DNA from: Pontiella desulfatans
GTDB taxonomy: Bacteria > Verrucomicrobiota > Kiritimatiellia > Kiritimatiellales > Pontiellaceae
DNA length: 64,000 nucleotides
Assembly: GCF_900890425.1 (NCBI RefSeq)
Contig: NZ_CAAHFG010000004.1
Coordinates: 124,001-188,000 of the forward strand
Direction: 5' to 3'
The notes under the pieces are model-generated. The model did no database searches. It was given only the letters and a program-made list of their open reading frames with translations, and was not told where the DNA came from. The position numbers and the translations under genes are program-made. Position 1 is the stretch's first letter; the number at the start of each line of letters is the position of its first letter. This document shows, one piece after another, positions 33,720 through 43,294 of the stretch.

Positions 33720-35882
33720 TCAGTCATCCATCCTCACGTCGATCTTGTAGTATTGGCCGAAACCGACGTGCTCCACGGAGTCGGTGAAGCTGTTGATGGG
33801 CCAGCGGAGCTCCCCGGAAATGTTGGAGAACGGGAGATATTTCAAGTGGTAGGTCCAATAGACGTTGTAGACGCGGCCGGGCATGCTGTTCCATTCCACG
33901 ACGAAGGGCGGATGGCCGTCCACGGGCTGCAGCGACTCCACCGCGGCAATCCCGAATACGGAAGCGGGGTCGGTTGGATCGGTGCCGGCAATGTATTCGG
34001 CCAGGTTGTCGTAGCCATCGCCATCCGCATCGGCGGCGGCTTCGCCGCCGGTTGCGCTGGCAAAGAAACCCGCCTCCCAATTGTCCGGCAGGCCATCCCC
34101 ATCCTGGTCGGCCATGAGGCCGCTGGTCAGCAAGGAATAGTGCTGGGTTCCATTCTGCAAAGCGCCCTCATGATCGACGGTGATCGTGTAGTGGCCACTT
34201 TCCGGAAACCCGATGTAGACCTGCTCCACGTTATCCACCTGGTTTTTCGCATGGGCGGTTGCATTGGCCTCCGGATCTTCGTAGCTCAATTGGAAGGGAT
34301 GGAAGGTGCCTCCCGGACCGGTCACCTTGAGATCGAGATCGTTGACCAAGGCCGGGGTTCGGCTGTCGTGTTCCCAGGTTGAAGCCCCGGGCGGATCCGT
34401 CCAGCACAACGTCACCCGCACCGGCCCGCTGCCATCGGCATAGCAGACGTAGGCGTTGGATTCGTTGGTGGAGGACAGCTTGGCTTCCGTCAGCCGGACG
34501 GGATTTCCGTTGGAATAGTCCGCAAGCAGCTGCCCGGCCTTCAGGGTGTTCATCAGGCCCCAGCCAAACTGGTAGTCGGGGCCGGGGCGACCGAGGTCGT
34601 CCGCCGTATGGATGATCAATGCCTTGAGTGTGCTGGCCCGCATGGCCCCGCCGGGGAAAAGATCGTCGTAATAGTCCACCAGCAGGGCGGCCGATCCGCA
34701 GGCGTTGGGGCTCGACATGCTGGTGCCCGAGCGCGTGGCATAGGCATTGGTTGCGGTCTGGTTGCAGGAATAGAGCTGGTCGCCATTGGCCACGATGTCC
34801 GGCTTGATCCGGCCATCGTCGGCCGGCCCCCAGCTGGTGAAGCCCAGCAGGCTGACATTGGTGAGGGCGCGCTCCCCGTCCACCACGGCATCGGTCACGG
34901 CCCCGACCGTCAGGATGTTTTTCGCGTTGCCGCGGTAGGGGATCGAGTCGTAGCCGTTTTTATAGGCGCCATCGCCGCCGGGATGGATCGAGGCGTCGTA
35001 GATGGCGTTGGTCCAGGTGGTGCCGCCGTCGGGCGAGTAGTAGACCTTGGAACCTTCGGTCGGGTTGTCGTTGCGCTCGTTTCCGGCCGCTTTGAACGGC
35101 AGGAAGTAGGGGGCGTTATATACGATGCTGTCCCAGCTGCGCGTATAGGTGTTGTATTGCCCGAAGGCGGCCTCCGCCTCATCCTCATGGATGTCGCCCC
35201 ACCAGTGGTAGCCCGACCGGCGCGTCCAGGGATTCGTCCAATAGGCATAGTACCACCCCGAAATGTAGCCGTAGGAATGGTTCGAGAGGTGTAGCTTGCC
35301 CGGCTGCCCCGCGGCGGAGGCGGCGGCGGAAATCATTTCGGAATCGTCGCTGTTCCAGTCGTAGGAATCGATTGCGGCGGAGGGCGCCATTCCCAGCGCA
35401 TTGGTCACGATGCCGGAGGCGGCAATGGTTCCACCCACATGGGAGGCATGGTAGTGCGCCGAAACCACGTCCTGGGCCACCACCCGGTTGCCGAACTCCT
35501 GGTGGTTCGTCATCACGCTCCCCCCATCCCAAACCCCCACGACCACCCCCGCCCCATCCACACCGAAAGGCGCCGTATTCCGCACGGCATTCGCCGTTGT
35601 GGATATGGCGGCGTTCTTGTTGAACGTGGTGTTGAAGAGCGGCCGGCCATTCCGCAGGGCCATGATTTCGATGACGTTCCCGCCATCGTCGAACCGTGGC
35701 TCGATGCCCCGTTGCCACGCCCAGGCTTGCGCCTCGGCCTTTTCAAGCGCGGCGCGCCCGGCGGCTTCCTGCGCGCGGGAGGATCGGTCGGCCATGGCCT
35801 GGGCGGCCAGAAAAAACAAGGCCAGCCCCGCGGCTTCCAGGGGTTGGAATCCGGTCGAAGGTCTGGTTCTTCCCGTTTTCAT
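33720..35882 (-). CDS. secreted subtilisin-family (S8) serine protease, copy 1
   Basis: About 720 residues. The N-terminus (MKTGRTRPS, then a hydrophobic stretch to AMA) is a signal peptide; a GTG at 35903 is an alternative start. A short propeptide-like region follows. Catalytic residues: Asp119 ('VVVGVWDGG'), His148 ('AHYHASHVGGTIAA'), oxyanion Asn268 ('KAAGNER') and Ser388 ('RSGTSMSSPNACGSAALL'). After the catalytic domain comes a jelly-roll P-domain-like region ('VRVTLCWTDPPG', 'ALVNDLDLKVTGPGG'), an 'DQDGDGLPDNWE...DADGDGYDNLAEYIAG' calcium-binding-type linker, and the STNL module ('VEWNSMPGRVYNVYWT' to 'YYKIDVRMDD'). It should act outside the cell. The paralogue at 36416 has the same plan. 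Confidence 0.92.
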   Translation of the reverse strand: MKTGRTRPSTGFQPLEAAGLALFFLAAQAMADRSSRAQEAAGRAALEKAEAQAWAWQRGIEPRFDDGGNVIEIMALRNGRPLFNTTFNKNAAISTTANAVRNTAPFGVDGAGVVVGVWDGGSVMTNHQEFGNRVVAQDVVSAHYHASHVGGTIAASGIVTNALGMAPSAAIDSYDWNSDDSEMISAAASAAGQPGKLHLSNHSYGYISGWYYAYWTNPWTRRSGYHWWGDIHEDEAEAAFGQYNTYTRSWDSIVYNAPYFLPFKAAGNERNDNPTEGSKVYYSPDGGTTWTNAIYDASIHPGGDGAYKNGYDSIPYRGNAKNILTVGAVTDAVVDGERALTNVSLLGFTSWGPADDGRIKPDIVANGDQLYSCNQTATNAYATRSGTSMSSPNACGSAALLVDYYDDLFPGGAMRASTLKALIIHTADDLGRPGPDYQFGWGLMNTLKAGQLLADYSNGNPVRLTEAKLSSTNESNAYVCYADGSGPVRVTLCWTDPPGASTWEHDSRTPALVNDLDLKVTGPGGTFHPFQLSYEDPEANATAHAKNQVDNVEQVYIGFPESGHYTITVDHEGALQNGTQHYSLLTSGLMADQDGDGLPDNWEAGFFASATGGEAAADADGDGYDNLAEYIAGTDPTDPASVFGIAAVESLQPVDGHPPFVVEWNSMPGRVYNVYWTYHLKYLPFSNISGELRWPINSFTDSVEHVGFGQYYKIDVRMDD

Positions 35883-35951
35883 CGAATATTCGCTCAATGC
35901 CACCTATGGGTAGATAGACACCGGACATCCGGGAACATTCAAAATCGGGAC

Positions 35952-36191
35952 TCAGTCGAAGGGCAGCGTGATGGCCTCGCCGAAGGGCGTCCCGACCAGG
36001 GCCGTGATCTCGAACAGCATGGCATCGCCCCGCTCTTCCAAAGGCCGGGCCGGTTGCCGTGTTCCGGCCTCCGCCACCAACGCGGGCCTGGGGGGCGGAA
36101 CGAGGGCGGGTGTATTCAAATTCAGTATCCCGGCGACAGAAAGCACCAATCCCGCGGAAACAATTGTACCAATGGCAATCATAAGCAACAT
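35952..36191 (-). CDS. small membrane-anchored or exported protein
   Basis: 79 residues from MLLMIAIGTIVSAGLVLSV, a single N-terminal hydrophobic segment, then a proline/arginine-rich linker and a short tail 'MLFEITALVGTPFGEAITLP'. It lies between the two subtilase genes on the same strand. GAGG lies about ten bases before the ATG. I do not recognise it, and its small size makes it uncertain; the membrane segment and clean frame are the only support. Confidence 0.4.
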   Translation of the reverse strand: MLLMIAIGTIVSAGLVLSVAGILNLNTPALVPPPRPALVAEAGTRQPARPLEERGDAMLFEITALVGTPFGEAITLPFD

Positions 36192-36415
36192 GCAACCGGA
36201 ACCTCTTCCGGCCAGCACTCGCTATAGATAGCCGCTTTTGTGCCAATAGTAAAGGTTTCTTGTGCCCTTCGCACGGAGTACAGCGAGATATCCCCCGCGC
36301 GCAGATGCCACGCATCTTACGACGGCCGTGGCGAGATGCGTGGCGCCATTTTGGGCAGGCCGGTTCTGGTGCTTGGAACAAGAGCGGCCAAGGGGAAGTC
36401 GGATCCGCAGGAAAC

Positions 36416-38470
36416 CTACTCGCCGATCTTCACGTCCACCCGGTAGAAGATGGGGGAAACCGCATGGCTCACCGTGTCGGTGTAGCTGTTTTGGGAGGAG
36501 GGCAGATCCGTTGCATCCGGGAATGGAGCGAAGTCCACATATTTCAGGTTGTAGGTATAGCTGACGCTATAAACGCGCCCCTCTTCCGTTGTCCAGTTGA
36601 CAACAAACGGCGTGCCGCCGGTGTGGTTGGCGGAATAGGAGGTGACCTTGAAAACGGAATTGGGATTGTTGGGAAGGGTGCCGGCAATATATTCGGTCAG
36701 GTTGTCGGTGCCATCGCCGTCGGAATCGGCGGTCGCCACTGCGCCCGTCGTACTGGAGAAATATTGCTGCTCCCAATAGTCGGGCATCTGGTCGCCATCG
36801 GAGTCGGAAGAAACGCCATCGATAAACAGGGAATAGCGTTGGGTTCCGCCGGACAGGGAAGAGCCTTCATAGTTGATGGTGATGGTGTAGATGCCGGGCG
36901 TCGGGCTGGCCACGTAGATTTGCTCCACATTGTCGACATCGTTGTCGCCGGTGGTTGCCGTTGCAGCAGGGCTCGCGTAGCTGAGCGTGTAGGGATAGCG
37001 CGTGCCCCCCGGCCCGGTGATGGTCAGATCGAGGTCGTTCACCAAGGCGGGCGTTCTGATATCGTCGCCGGATTGCGCGGTACCGGGCGGGTCTGTCCAA
37101 CAGAGGGTGACCCGGAAGGGTTCCCCCGATGCGGAAACCACAAAACTATCGGACGGATTGGCCGTCGATGAGAGAGAATCCTCCCGCAAGCGATTCAGGC
37201 TGCCGGAGGCATAGTCTTCCAGCAACTGGGCCGCCGCCAAGGTATTCATCAGCCCCCAGCCATATTGGTAGTCGGGGCCGGCTCGACCAAGATCGGTCGC
37301 GGTGTGGATGATCAACCCCTTAAGCGTGCTCGCCCGCATGGCGCCGCCCGAAAACAATTCCTTGTAGTATTCCACCAGCAGCGCCGCCGACCCGCAGGCA
37401 CTGGGCGAAGACATGCTGGTTCCGCTCAATGTGGTATAGTCCGAATCGTCGTCATCATCCGTTGAATACAGCTGATAGCCATTGGCGACGATATCCGGCT
37501 TGATGCGCCCATCGTCGGCCGGGCCCCAGCTGGTAAAACTGGTATAGGTCCCTGCGGAAGGATAGCGATTCCCCCCCGAGACCGCGTCATTGACCGCCCC
37601 GACGGTCATCACGTTTTTCCCGATCGCCTCGTGGGAGATAATGTCGTACCCCCCCTTGTAATAGCCGTCGCCCACAGGGCTGCTGCTTGATGTCCCGTCG
37701 GTTCGATCATTGCCGGATGACCAAAATGGCAAATAGTACTGGGCATTGTACAAGACCTGGTCGACCGTGCGCGCCTCTGAATTGTATTGCCCGAATTCGT
37801 CGCGGTTGTCGTAGAAGGTCCCCTGCGTCCAGCCTACGCCCTGGCCGTAGGAATGGTTGGAGAGATAGATCTTGTTTCCGGTCTGCCCCGGCGCGGTGGC
37901 GGCGGCGGTGGTCATTTCCGAAATATCGGAATTCCAATAGTAGGAGTGGATGCTGGCCGAAGGCGCCATGCCCTTGGCATTCGTCTGCACGCCCTTTGCC
38001 CCGATAGTTCCGGCCACGTGGGTGGCATGGTAGTGGGTGGTGGTGTAGCCGTCTTTTACCACCGCCCGGCCACTGTCGAACTCCTGGTGCGAAGTTCTGA
38101 CGGCACCGGCATCCCACACGCCCACATTGATCCCCGCTCCATCGAGGTTATAGGGCGCCGTGGTGCGCACCTTGTTTGCGGCGGAGGAGATCGCGGCATT
38201 GGAGTTGTGCGTAATGTAGTAGACAGGTTTTCCGTTTCGCACCGCCATCAGCTCCATGACCTGGCGTCCGTCATCAACACGCATTGGCTTGTTGTTCGCC
38301 AGGGCCCAAACCCTTGCCGCTTCCTTGTCGGTAGAAGCCTTTTCGGCCAGCTGGAGGGCAAAGGCCTCGCGTTCGAAAGGCTTCTCTTCGAAAAGAGAAA
38401 TCTGCTGAGCCTGGGATGCCGACGCTGCCATCAACAGAGCCCCGATCAATCTATGTGTATGATTTCGCAT
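36416..38470 (-). CDS. secreted subtilisin-family (S8) serine protease, copy 2
   Basis: About 684 residues from MRNHTHRLIGALLMAASAS, a clear signal peptide. Same order as copy 1: short pro-region, S8 domain with Asp120 ('NVGVWDAGAV'), His151 ('HYHATHVAGTIGA'), oxyanion Asn ('WSSGNDRTDG') and Ser352 ('TLSGTSMSSPSACGSAALL'), jelly-roll region ('FRVTLCWTDPPG', 'ALVNDLDLTITGPGG'), calcium-type linker ('DSDGDQMPDYWE', 'DSDGDGTDNLTEYIAG'), and the STNL module ending 'IFYRVDVKIGE'. An aspartate-rich loop ('TDDDDDSDY') precedes the catalytic serine. The last 95 residues are closer to the metalloprotease at 38759 than to copy 1. The start has only weak ribosome-site support. Confidence 0.92.
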   Translation of the reverse strand: MRNHTHRLIGALLMAASASQAQQISLFEEKPFEREAFALQLAEKASTDKEAARVWALANNKPMRVDDGRQVMELMAVRNGKPVYYITHNSNAAISSAANKVRTTAPYNLDGAGINVGVWDAGAVRTSHQEFDSGRAVVKDGYTTTHYHATHVAGTIGAKGVQTNAKGMAPSASIHSYYWNSDISEMTTAAATAPGQTGNKIYLSNHSYGQGVGWTQGTFYDNRDEFGQYNSEARTVDQVLYNAQYYLPFWSSGNDRTDGTSSSSPVGDGYYKGGYDIISHEAIGKNVMTVGAVNDAVSGGNRYPSAGTYTSFTSWGPADDGRIKPDIVANGYQLYSTDDDDDSDYTTLSGTSMSSPSACGSAALLVEYYKELFSGGAMRASTLKGLIIHTATDLGRAGPDYQYGWGLMNTLAAAQLLEDYASGSLNRLREDSLSSTANPSDSFVVSASGEPFRVTLCWTDPPGTAQSGDDIRTPALVNDLDLTITGPGGTRYPYTLSYASPAATATTGDNDVDNVEQIYVASPTPGIYTITINYEGSSLSGGTQRYSLFIDGVSSDSDGDQMPDYWEQQYFSSTTGAVATADSDGDGTDNLTEYIAGTLPNNPNSVFKVTSYSANHTGGTPFVVNWTTEEGRVYSVSYTYNLKYVDFAPFPDATDLPSSQNSYTDTVSHAVSPIFYRVDVKIGE

Positions 38471-38543
38471 GGTTAAATTAAATACACGCGTTCCTTCGAT
38501 AGCACGATTATAAAACATGTTCGTTTTTCTCACCTTCCCTTAC

Positions 38544-38730
38544 GAAGCACCGTGTTGCCGTCCTACGCAATCGTCCAGCTCCTGGTGCACCTTGCAAAAC
38601 TTCGTGTCGGTCAGGGTCGCTTCTCGGAGCGGTATACAAAGGTGTATGCCAAGCTCTTGTTTTCCTTCTCGATACCTTTGCCTTGGTAGACATCGAACAG
38701 GCCGAAACATTCAAGATTCCTTTTGCCCCT
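38544..38730 (-). pseudogene. pheT: decayed 3' end of pheT
   Basis: On the minus strand it reads 'NLECFGLFDVYQGKGIEKEN' and 'KSLAYTFVYRSEK', then after a one-base deletion 'TLTDTKFCKVHQELDD'. This matches the end of intact pheT ('NLECFGLFDFYQGKGIESGK', 'TLTDKKVNKVHQKLAD') with scattered substitutions. The frameshift and absence of the other 740 codons make it a remnant. It is in the same orientation as pheT and is separated from it by the metalloprotease gene, so the pheT tail flanks that gene on both sides. Confidence 0.9.
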
Positions 38731-38758
38731 TGCATCTTCGCCAGCTGCCGCAGGTGTT

Positions 38759-40717
38759 TTATTCCGCAGTCTTGACTTCGACGCGGTAGAAAATGCGCGC
38801 TTCGGCATGGCTGACGGAATCGGTGTAGGAGTTCCTTGTGTACGGCAAGTCCACAGCATCCGGAAAGGGAGCGAACGGATCGTATTGAAGGCTGGAGGAG
38901 CGGCTAACGGTATATAGGCGCCCCGGCATGGTGTTCCAATCGATGGTGAACGGTGTTCCGGAGGTATGATTCGCCGAATAGGCGGTGGCCTTGAATACGG
39001 AACCGGCATCGTTCGGCACCGTGCCGGCAATAAACTCTGTGAGGTTGTCCGCCCCATCGCCATCCAGATCGCCGGACGGCAGGGCATTCGTATAGCTCCC
39101 GAAATACTGCAGTTCCCACTGGTTCGGCAGGCCGTCGCCGTCCGCATCGGCCGAAACCAGTCCCGTCAACCAATATTGCCCCAACGAGGCATAGGACGTA
39201 TATCCGGTTGGAGGATCGACCAACGGGTTTCCGGCTCCGGTCGGCTTCACGTGGAGAAAATATTCTCCAGCCGGAACATATTGCGAAATGGAGGCATCCA
39301 TCTCGAGAGGATCGTTGCTGGATGCGATCAAGTCGCCGGAACTGTTGTAGAGTTCAAGCAGCAGATCAAGGTTACCGCCCCATGTCCGGGTCGAGGCTCG
39401 ATAGGTTTTTGCCTGGATCGTGATATCTCCCGCACCCGTCGAGAACACATAGACATCGGGATCGTCCGTTTCTTCGATTACCCCGCCATGCGAGACCGCG
39501 CCATCTGCCGCAACCCCGAGCAACGCGGCGGATCCATTCGCATCCCCGGCATCGTCAGGACGGTAGCCGGCCCGGGTTGAAACCTGGAGCAGGTCATCCT
39601 GGTCCGACTCGAAGGCATGGAGGTATTCCCCTTTGCTCCATTGCGACACATCGTCGCCATAGCCCGTCCCCATGATGGGCCCCCACTTGATGCCTCCGTT
39701 GACGTGGCCGCCGTAGTAGCCGTTCGTTACGGCGCCATCGCTCCACTTGTCGTGCTTCAGTGAAAAATTGTGCCCGAGTTCATGGGAAATCACCTCGGCG
39801 GCATTGGCTTCGTGGTAATCCTTGCACCAGGCTGGGGAATAGGCGTTCCCGGAATCGTAGGAATAGGAGGTCTTGCCAAAAACATTGACATAGGCCACCC
39901 CTCCCGCACTGGCATGAGGACAGTTTGTTCCGTTTGCATCGAGGCCGGGCGTAATCAACGCATGACCGGTCGTGGGCGTCCATTCCACCGGTTGCTCGGT
40001 GGTCACATCCACCTCGAACGGGGCGAAGTCTTCCGAAACCCGTTCCCAAATCTGCGTGATGAATGCCAATTCCAAAGCATTGAATGTTGTGCTGTCTCCA
40101 TCCTTGTCGTAGGGAAGGCAATCCCACCGGTCAACGCCCCGCGAGTTGTTCCAGCGGGTGTTCTCAACCACATGGCCATCGAAATCCAGGAAGAGGATAT
40201 TGTCGCTGCCCGGCCGGCTATGAAGGCGGATTGGCGTGGATACCGATACCAATGCGCCTTGCGCCGCCGAAAAACCCAACAACCCGGACTCCTTGGAAAG
40301 AGCCGCTTCCTCCATTGGAGCTCCGTCCCGTGGGATGAAAGAACAGACATAGTACAAGGCACCACCGCGATCAACCCGAAGGGAATCGATATCCGAGAGC
40401 AGGCACCGATCCTCCGCCAGCATCTTCAGAACCTCTTCCCGCAAATCGTCCGGAAGCTTTCCAACATCATTTCGGAACTCCCCGGCGGGAAGATCTTCCA
40501 ACCGGATCAGCAAGTCTGGCGAAAAGGATTTCCGGGGCTGCCCAACGCGCCGGGAAAGATTCATCTGCTCAGCGGACGAAGCAGGTATGGGTTCATTATC
40601 GATAGCCCTTTGCGGCCCACTGCCAGTCTGCTTCCCGTCGAGCATTGAAAGAACCACGGCCACGAAGGCGAGCGAAAGAGCGGTGGCAAAGACGTACTGA
40701 ATTGCTTTTTTCTTCAT
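38759..40717 (-). CDS. secreted metzincin-like zinc metalloprotease
   Basis: About 652 residues from MKKKAIQYVFATALSLAFV, a signal peptide or anchor (a GTG four codons upstream is an alternative). A pro-region of about 150 residues is followed by the catalytic domain with 'VISHELGHNFSLKHD': zinc ligands His312, His316 and His322 and catalytic Glu313, the HExxHxxxxxH(D) pattern of metzincin-type proteases. Next is a pre-peptidase-type beta domain ('VYVFSTGAGDITIQAKTYRA', 'YFLHVKPTG'), the 'DADGDGLPNQWE...DLDGDGADNLTEFIAG' linker, and the STNL module ending 'IFYRVEVKTAE'. It begins 28 bases after the pheT stop and is bounded downstream by a decayed pheT tail, so it was probably inserted at the end of pheT. 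Confidence 0.88.
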   Translation of the reverse strand: MKKKAIQYVFATALSLAFVAVVLSMLDGKQTGSGPQRAIDNEPIPASSAEQMNLSRRVGQPRKSFSPDLLIRLEDLPAGEFRNDVGKLPDDLREEVLKMLAEDRCLLSDIDSLRVDRGGALYYVCSFIPRDGAPMEEAALSKESGLLGFSAAQGALVSVSTPIRLHSRPGSDNILFLDFDGHVVENTRWNNSRGVDRWDCLPYDKDGDSTTFNALELAFITQIWERVSEDFAPFEVDVTTEQPVEWTPTTGHALITPGLDANGTNCPHASAGGVAYVNVFGKTSYSYDSGNAYSPAWCKDYHEANAAEVISHELGHNFSLKHDKWSDGAVTNGYYGGHVNGGIKWGPIMGTGYGDDVSQWSKGEYLHAFESDQDDLLQVSTRAGYRPDDAGDANGSAALLGVAADGAVSHGGVIEETDDPDVYVFSTGAGDITIQAKTYRASTRTWGGNLDLLLELYNSSGDLIASSNDPLEMDASISQYVPAGEYFLHVKPTGAGNPLVDPPTGYTSYASLGQYWLTGLVSADADGDGLPNQWELQYFGSYTNALPSGDLDGDGADNLTEFIAGTVPNDAGSVFKATAYSANHTSGTPFTIDWNTMPGRLYTVSRSSSLQYDPFAPFPDAVDLPYTRNSYTDSVSHAEARIFYRVEVKTAE

Positions 40718-40744
40718 CCGTTTTGCCACTCAACATTCATTGGC

Positions 40745-43153
40745 CTAACTGTCACGCAGGCTGGCGCCGAGCTGCTGGCAGAGGAAGTCGGCCAGCTTTT
40801 GGTGCACCTTGTTAACCTTTTTGTCCGTCAGGGTCTGTTTGGCGGAGCGGTAGACAAAGGTGTACGCCAAGCTTTTCTTTCCGGATTCTATTCCTTTGCC
40901 TTGGTAGAAATCGAACAGGCCGAAGCATTCAAGGTTTTGCGGATTGGCCTTTTCAATGAGCGCCACCACATCCTCGTGCCGGACGGATTCGTCGAGGATC
41001 AGGGCGATGTCGCGGCTCATGGAGGGGAACTGCGCGAGGTCTTTGGTTTTCGAGATTTCGGAAACGTTTTTGAGGAGGGCTTCGAGGTTGATTTCGCCGG
41101 CGGCAACCGGGCCGGACAGGCGCCATTCGCCCCGCGCGGTTTTGTTGACGAGTCCCATGTGGCCCACGGTTTCATTATCCACCAGGATCGAAATCGCTTT
41201 GCCGGCCTCGTATTCCGGCCGGTCTTCGGCCTTGAACGAAACGGTGTCGAGCTTCTGGGCGGAGAGCAGTTTTTCAACCAGGCCTTTCATCCAGACAAAC
41301 ATTTCCTCGTCCTTCACCGGGGCGCGCTTTTCTAGCAACGAGCGGCCCACGGGGCCCATCATGCCGAGCGATACGGTTTCGGTTTGGACGGGAGCACCGT
41401 CGACGCGGTTGACCACGCGGCCGAGCTCGTAGAAGCAGGCCTCGTTGATCTGGCGCGAATGGTTGCGCCCCAGGCTCTCGACCAATTGCGGGATGAGCGA
41501 GGTGCGGATGACCGACTGATCCTTGGAGATCGGGTGCGGCAGTTCTTCGCGGCTCTCGCGGTTTTCCTTGTTGAAGAGGTCGAGCAGCGGATGGTTGACC
41601 AGCGTGTAGTTCATGATTTCGCCGACCCCCAGGCCTTGCAGCACATTCCGCAGGCCGGCGATGGCGCGCACGCGCGAGTCGTCGGCCTCGGGAATCACCT
41701 TGGCCAACGGGGTTTTGGCCGGAATATTGTCCACGCCATGAATACGGGCGATTTCCTCGACCAGATCCACCTCGCGTTCCAGATCCAGGCGGAACGCCGG
41801 AACCAGAGCCACGGCCGTCGATTTGGATTCGGTGCTTTCGATTCCGATTTCGAGCTTCCCAAAGATGGCGTTCATTTCGTCGGCACTGATTTCCGCACCG
41901 ATCATGCGTTCGATGCGTTGGTAGCTGAACGGAATCTTGATCTGCTCCCGGGTGCCGGGATAGACATCGACGATGCCCTTGCAGAGCGTTGCGCCGGTGA
42001 GTTCGCAGGTGAGCGCGGCGGCGCGGCGGCTGGCCCACTCGACGGAATCGGTGTTGACGCCGCGCTGGAAGCGGTAGGAGGCGTCGGTGATCATTCCGAG
42101 TTTTTTGGCGGTATGGCGGATGGTCGAGGTTTCGAAGGCGGCGGCCTCGAGCAGGATGGTGGAGGAGTCGGCCTTGATTTCGGAATCGGCACCGCCCATC
42201 ACACCGGCCACGGCGGAGGCCTTTTCAGCATCGGCGATCACCAGCATTTCTTCGGTCAGCTCGCGCTCGGTGTCGTCGAGCGTGTGCATCTTTTCGCCGG
42301 GCTTGGCGGTGCGCACGATGATCTGGTTGCCGGCGACGGTGTTCTTGTCGAAAGCATGCAGCGGGTGGCCGGTTTCGAGCATGACATAGTTGGTGATGTC
42401 GACCACGTTGCTGATCGGGCGGATACCGGCGGCTTCCAGGCGCTGTTGCATCCAGTCGGGCGAGGGGGCGATCTTGGCGCCCTTCATCACGCGGGCGGTA
42501 TAGCGCGGGCACTTGGCTTCGTCGTCGATGCGGACGGAGATCTCGGCGTTGACGTCTTCGTCGGTCTCGTAAATCTCGATGGCGGGCATTTTCAGCTCGG
42601 TCCCATAAAGCACCGCCATTTCGCGGGCGACACCGAGCATGGAAAGGCAGTCCGGGCGGTTTGGCGTGATTTCGAGTTCGATGACGGTTTCCGGCGCGCC
42701 CCAAACCTTGACGAACGGGGTGCCCGGTTCGAGGCCGGCGTCGAGCACCAGCAGGCCGGAATGGTCTTCCCCGAGGCCGAGTTCGTCCTTGGCGCAGAGC
42801 ATGCCCATGGAAACCTCGCCGCGGATCTTGGCCTTCTTCAGCGTGAAACCGCCGGGCAAGGTGGTGCCGACCGGGGCGAAGGGGTATTTGCCGCCAACCT
42901 CGACGTTGGGAGCGCCGCACACGACGCGCATGGTCTCTTCGGCGCCGTATTCAACAGTGCAGAGGCGCAGCTTGTCGGCCCCCGGATGCGGCTCGACCTG
43001 CGTCACCTGCCCCACCACGACGCCTTCGAAATCGGAGCCGATTGTTTCGATCGCCTCCACTTCCAGCCCCGCGAAGGTCAGCTTGTCGGCCAAGCCCTCG
43101 ATGGTGTCCTCGAAATCAACATATTCCTTCAGCCAACTGACTGGTACTTTCAT
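40745..43153 (-). CDS. pheT: phenylalanine-tRNA ligase beta subunit
   Basis: 802 residues, the normal length for bacterial PheT. Order: N-terminal 'MKVPVSWLKEYVDFEDTIEG', EMAP-type tRNA-binding domain (about 40-150), B3/B4 editing domain, B5 domain, core synthetase-like domain, and C-terminal ferredoxin-fold anticodon-binding domain ('FPSMSRDIALILDESVRHED' to 'LGASLRDS'). It pairs with PheS to charge tRNA-Phe. CGGAG seven bases upstream supports the ATG. No pheS gene is adjacent, which is unusual because pheST is often one operon; the gene upstream is an ABC transporter on the same strand. Its 3' end is duplicated in decayed form at 38544-38730. Confidence 0.97.
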   Translation of the reverse strand: MKVPVSWLKEYVDFEDTIEGLADKLTFAGLEVEAIETIGSDFEGVVVGQVTQVEPHPGADKLRLCTVEYGAEETMRVVCGAPNVEVGGKYPFAPVGTTLPGGFTLKKAKIRGEVSMGMLCAKDELGLGEDHSGLLVLDAGLEPGTPFVKVWGAPETVIELEITPNRPDCLSMLGVAREMAVLYGTELKMPAIEIYETDEDVNAEISVRIDDEAKCPRYTARVMKGAKIAPSPDWMQQRLEAAGIRPISNVVDITNYVMLETGHPLHAFDKNTVAGNQIIVRTAKPGEKMHTLDDTERELTEEMLVIADAEKASAVAGVMGGADSEIKADSSTILLEAAAFETSTIRHTAKKLGMITDASYRFQRGVNTDSVEWASRRAAALTCELTGATLCKGIVDVYPGTREQIKIPFSYQRIERMIGAEISADEMNAIFGKLEIGIESTESKSTAVALVPAFRLDLEREVDLVEEIARIHGVDNIPAKTPLAKVIPEADDSRVRAIAGLRNVLQGLGVGEIMNYTLVNHPLLDLFNKENRESREELPHPISKDQSVIRTSLIPQLVESLGRNHSRQINEACFYELGRVVNRVDGAPVQTETVSLGMMGPVGRSLLEKRAPVKDEEMFVWMKGLVEKLLSAQKLDTVSFKAEDRPEYEAGKAISILVDNETVGHMGLVNKTARGEWRLSGPVAAGEINLEALLKNVSEISKTKDLAQFPSMSRDIALILDESVRHEDVVALIEKANPQNLECFGLFDFYQGKGIESGKKSLAYTFVYRSAKQTLTDKKVNKVHQKLADFLCQQLGASLRDS

Positions 43154-43220
43154 AACTATACTCCGATTGGAAAAAATGAGCGTTGTTTATATAGGTTGGG
43201 CCGTATTGGCTCAAGTTAAT

Positions 43221-43248
43221 CGTAATTCGTAATGCGTAATTCGTAACG
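43221..43248. repeat. heptamer tandem repeat
   Basis: Four 7-bp units: CGTAATT CGTAATG CGTAATT CGTAACG, in the gap between the ABC permease and pheT. Part of the same unit pair (CGTAATG CGTAAAA) occurs near 12843-12856. Confidence 0.7.
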
Positions 43249-43294
43249 CCCCCGCTCTCGGAGCGAACCTACCCGCCCAACAACAAAACCCTCA

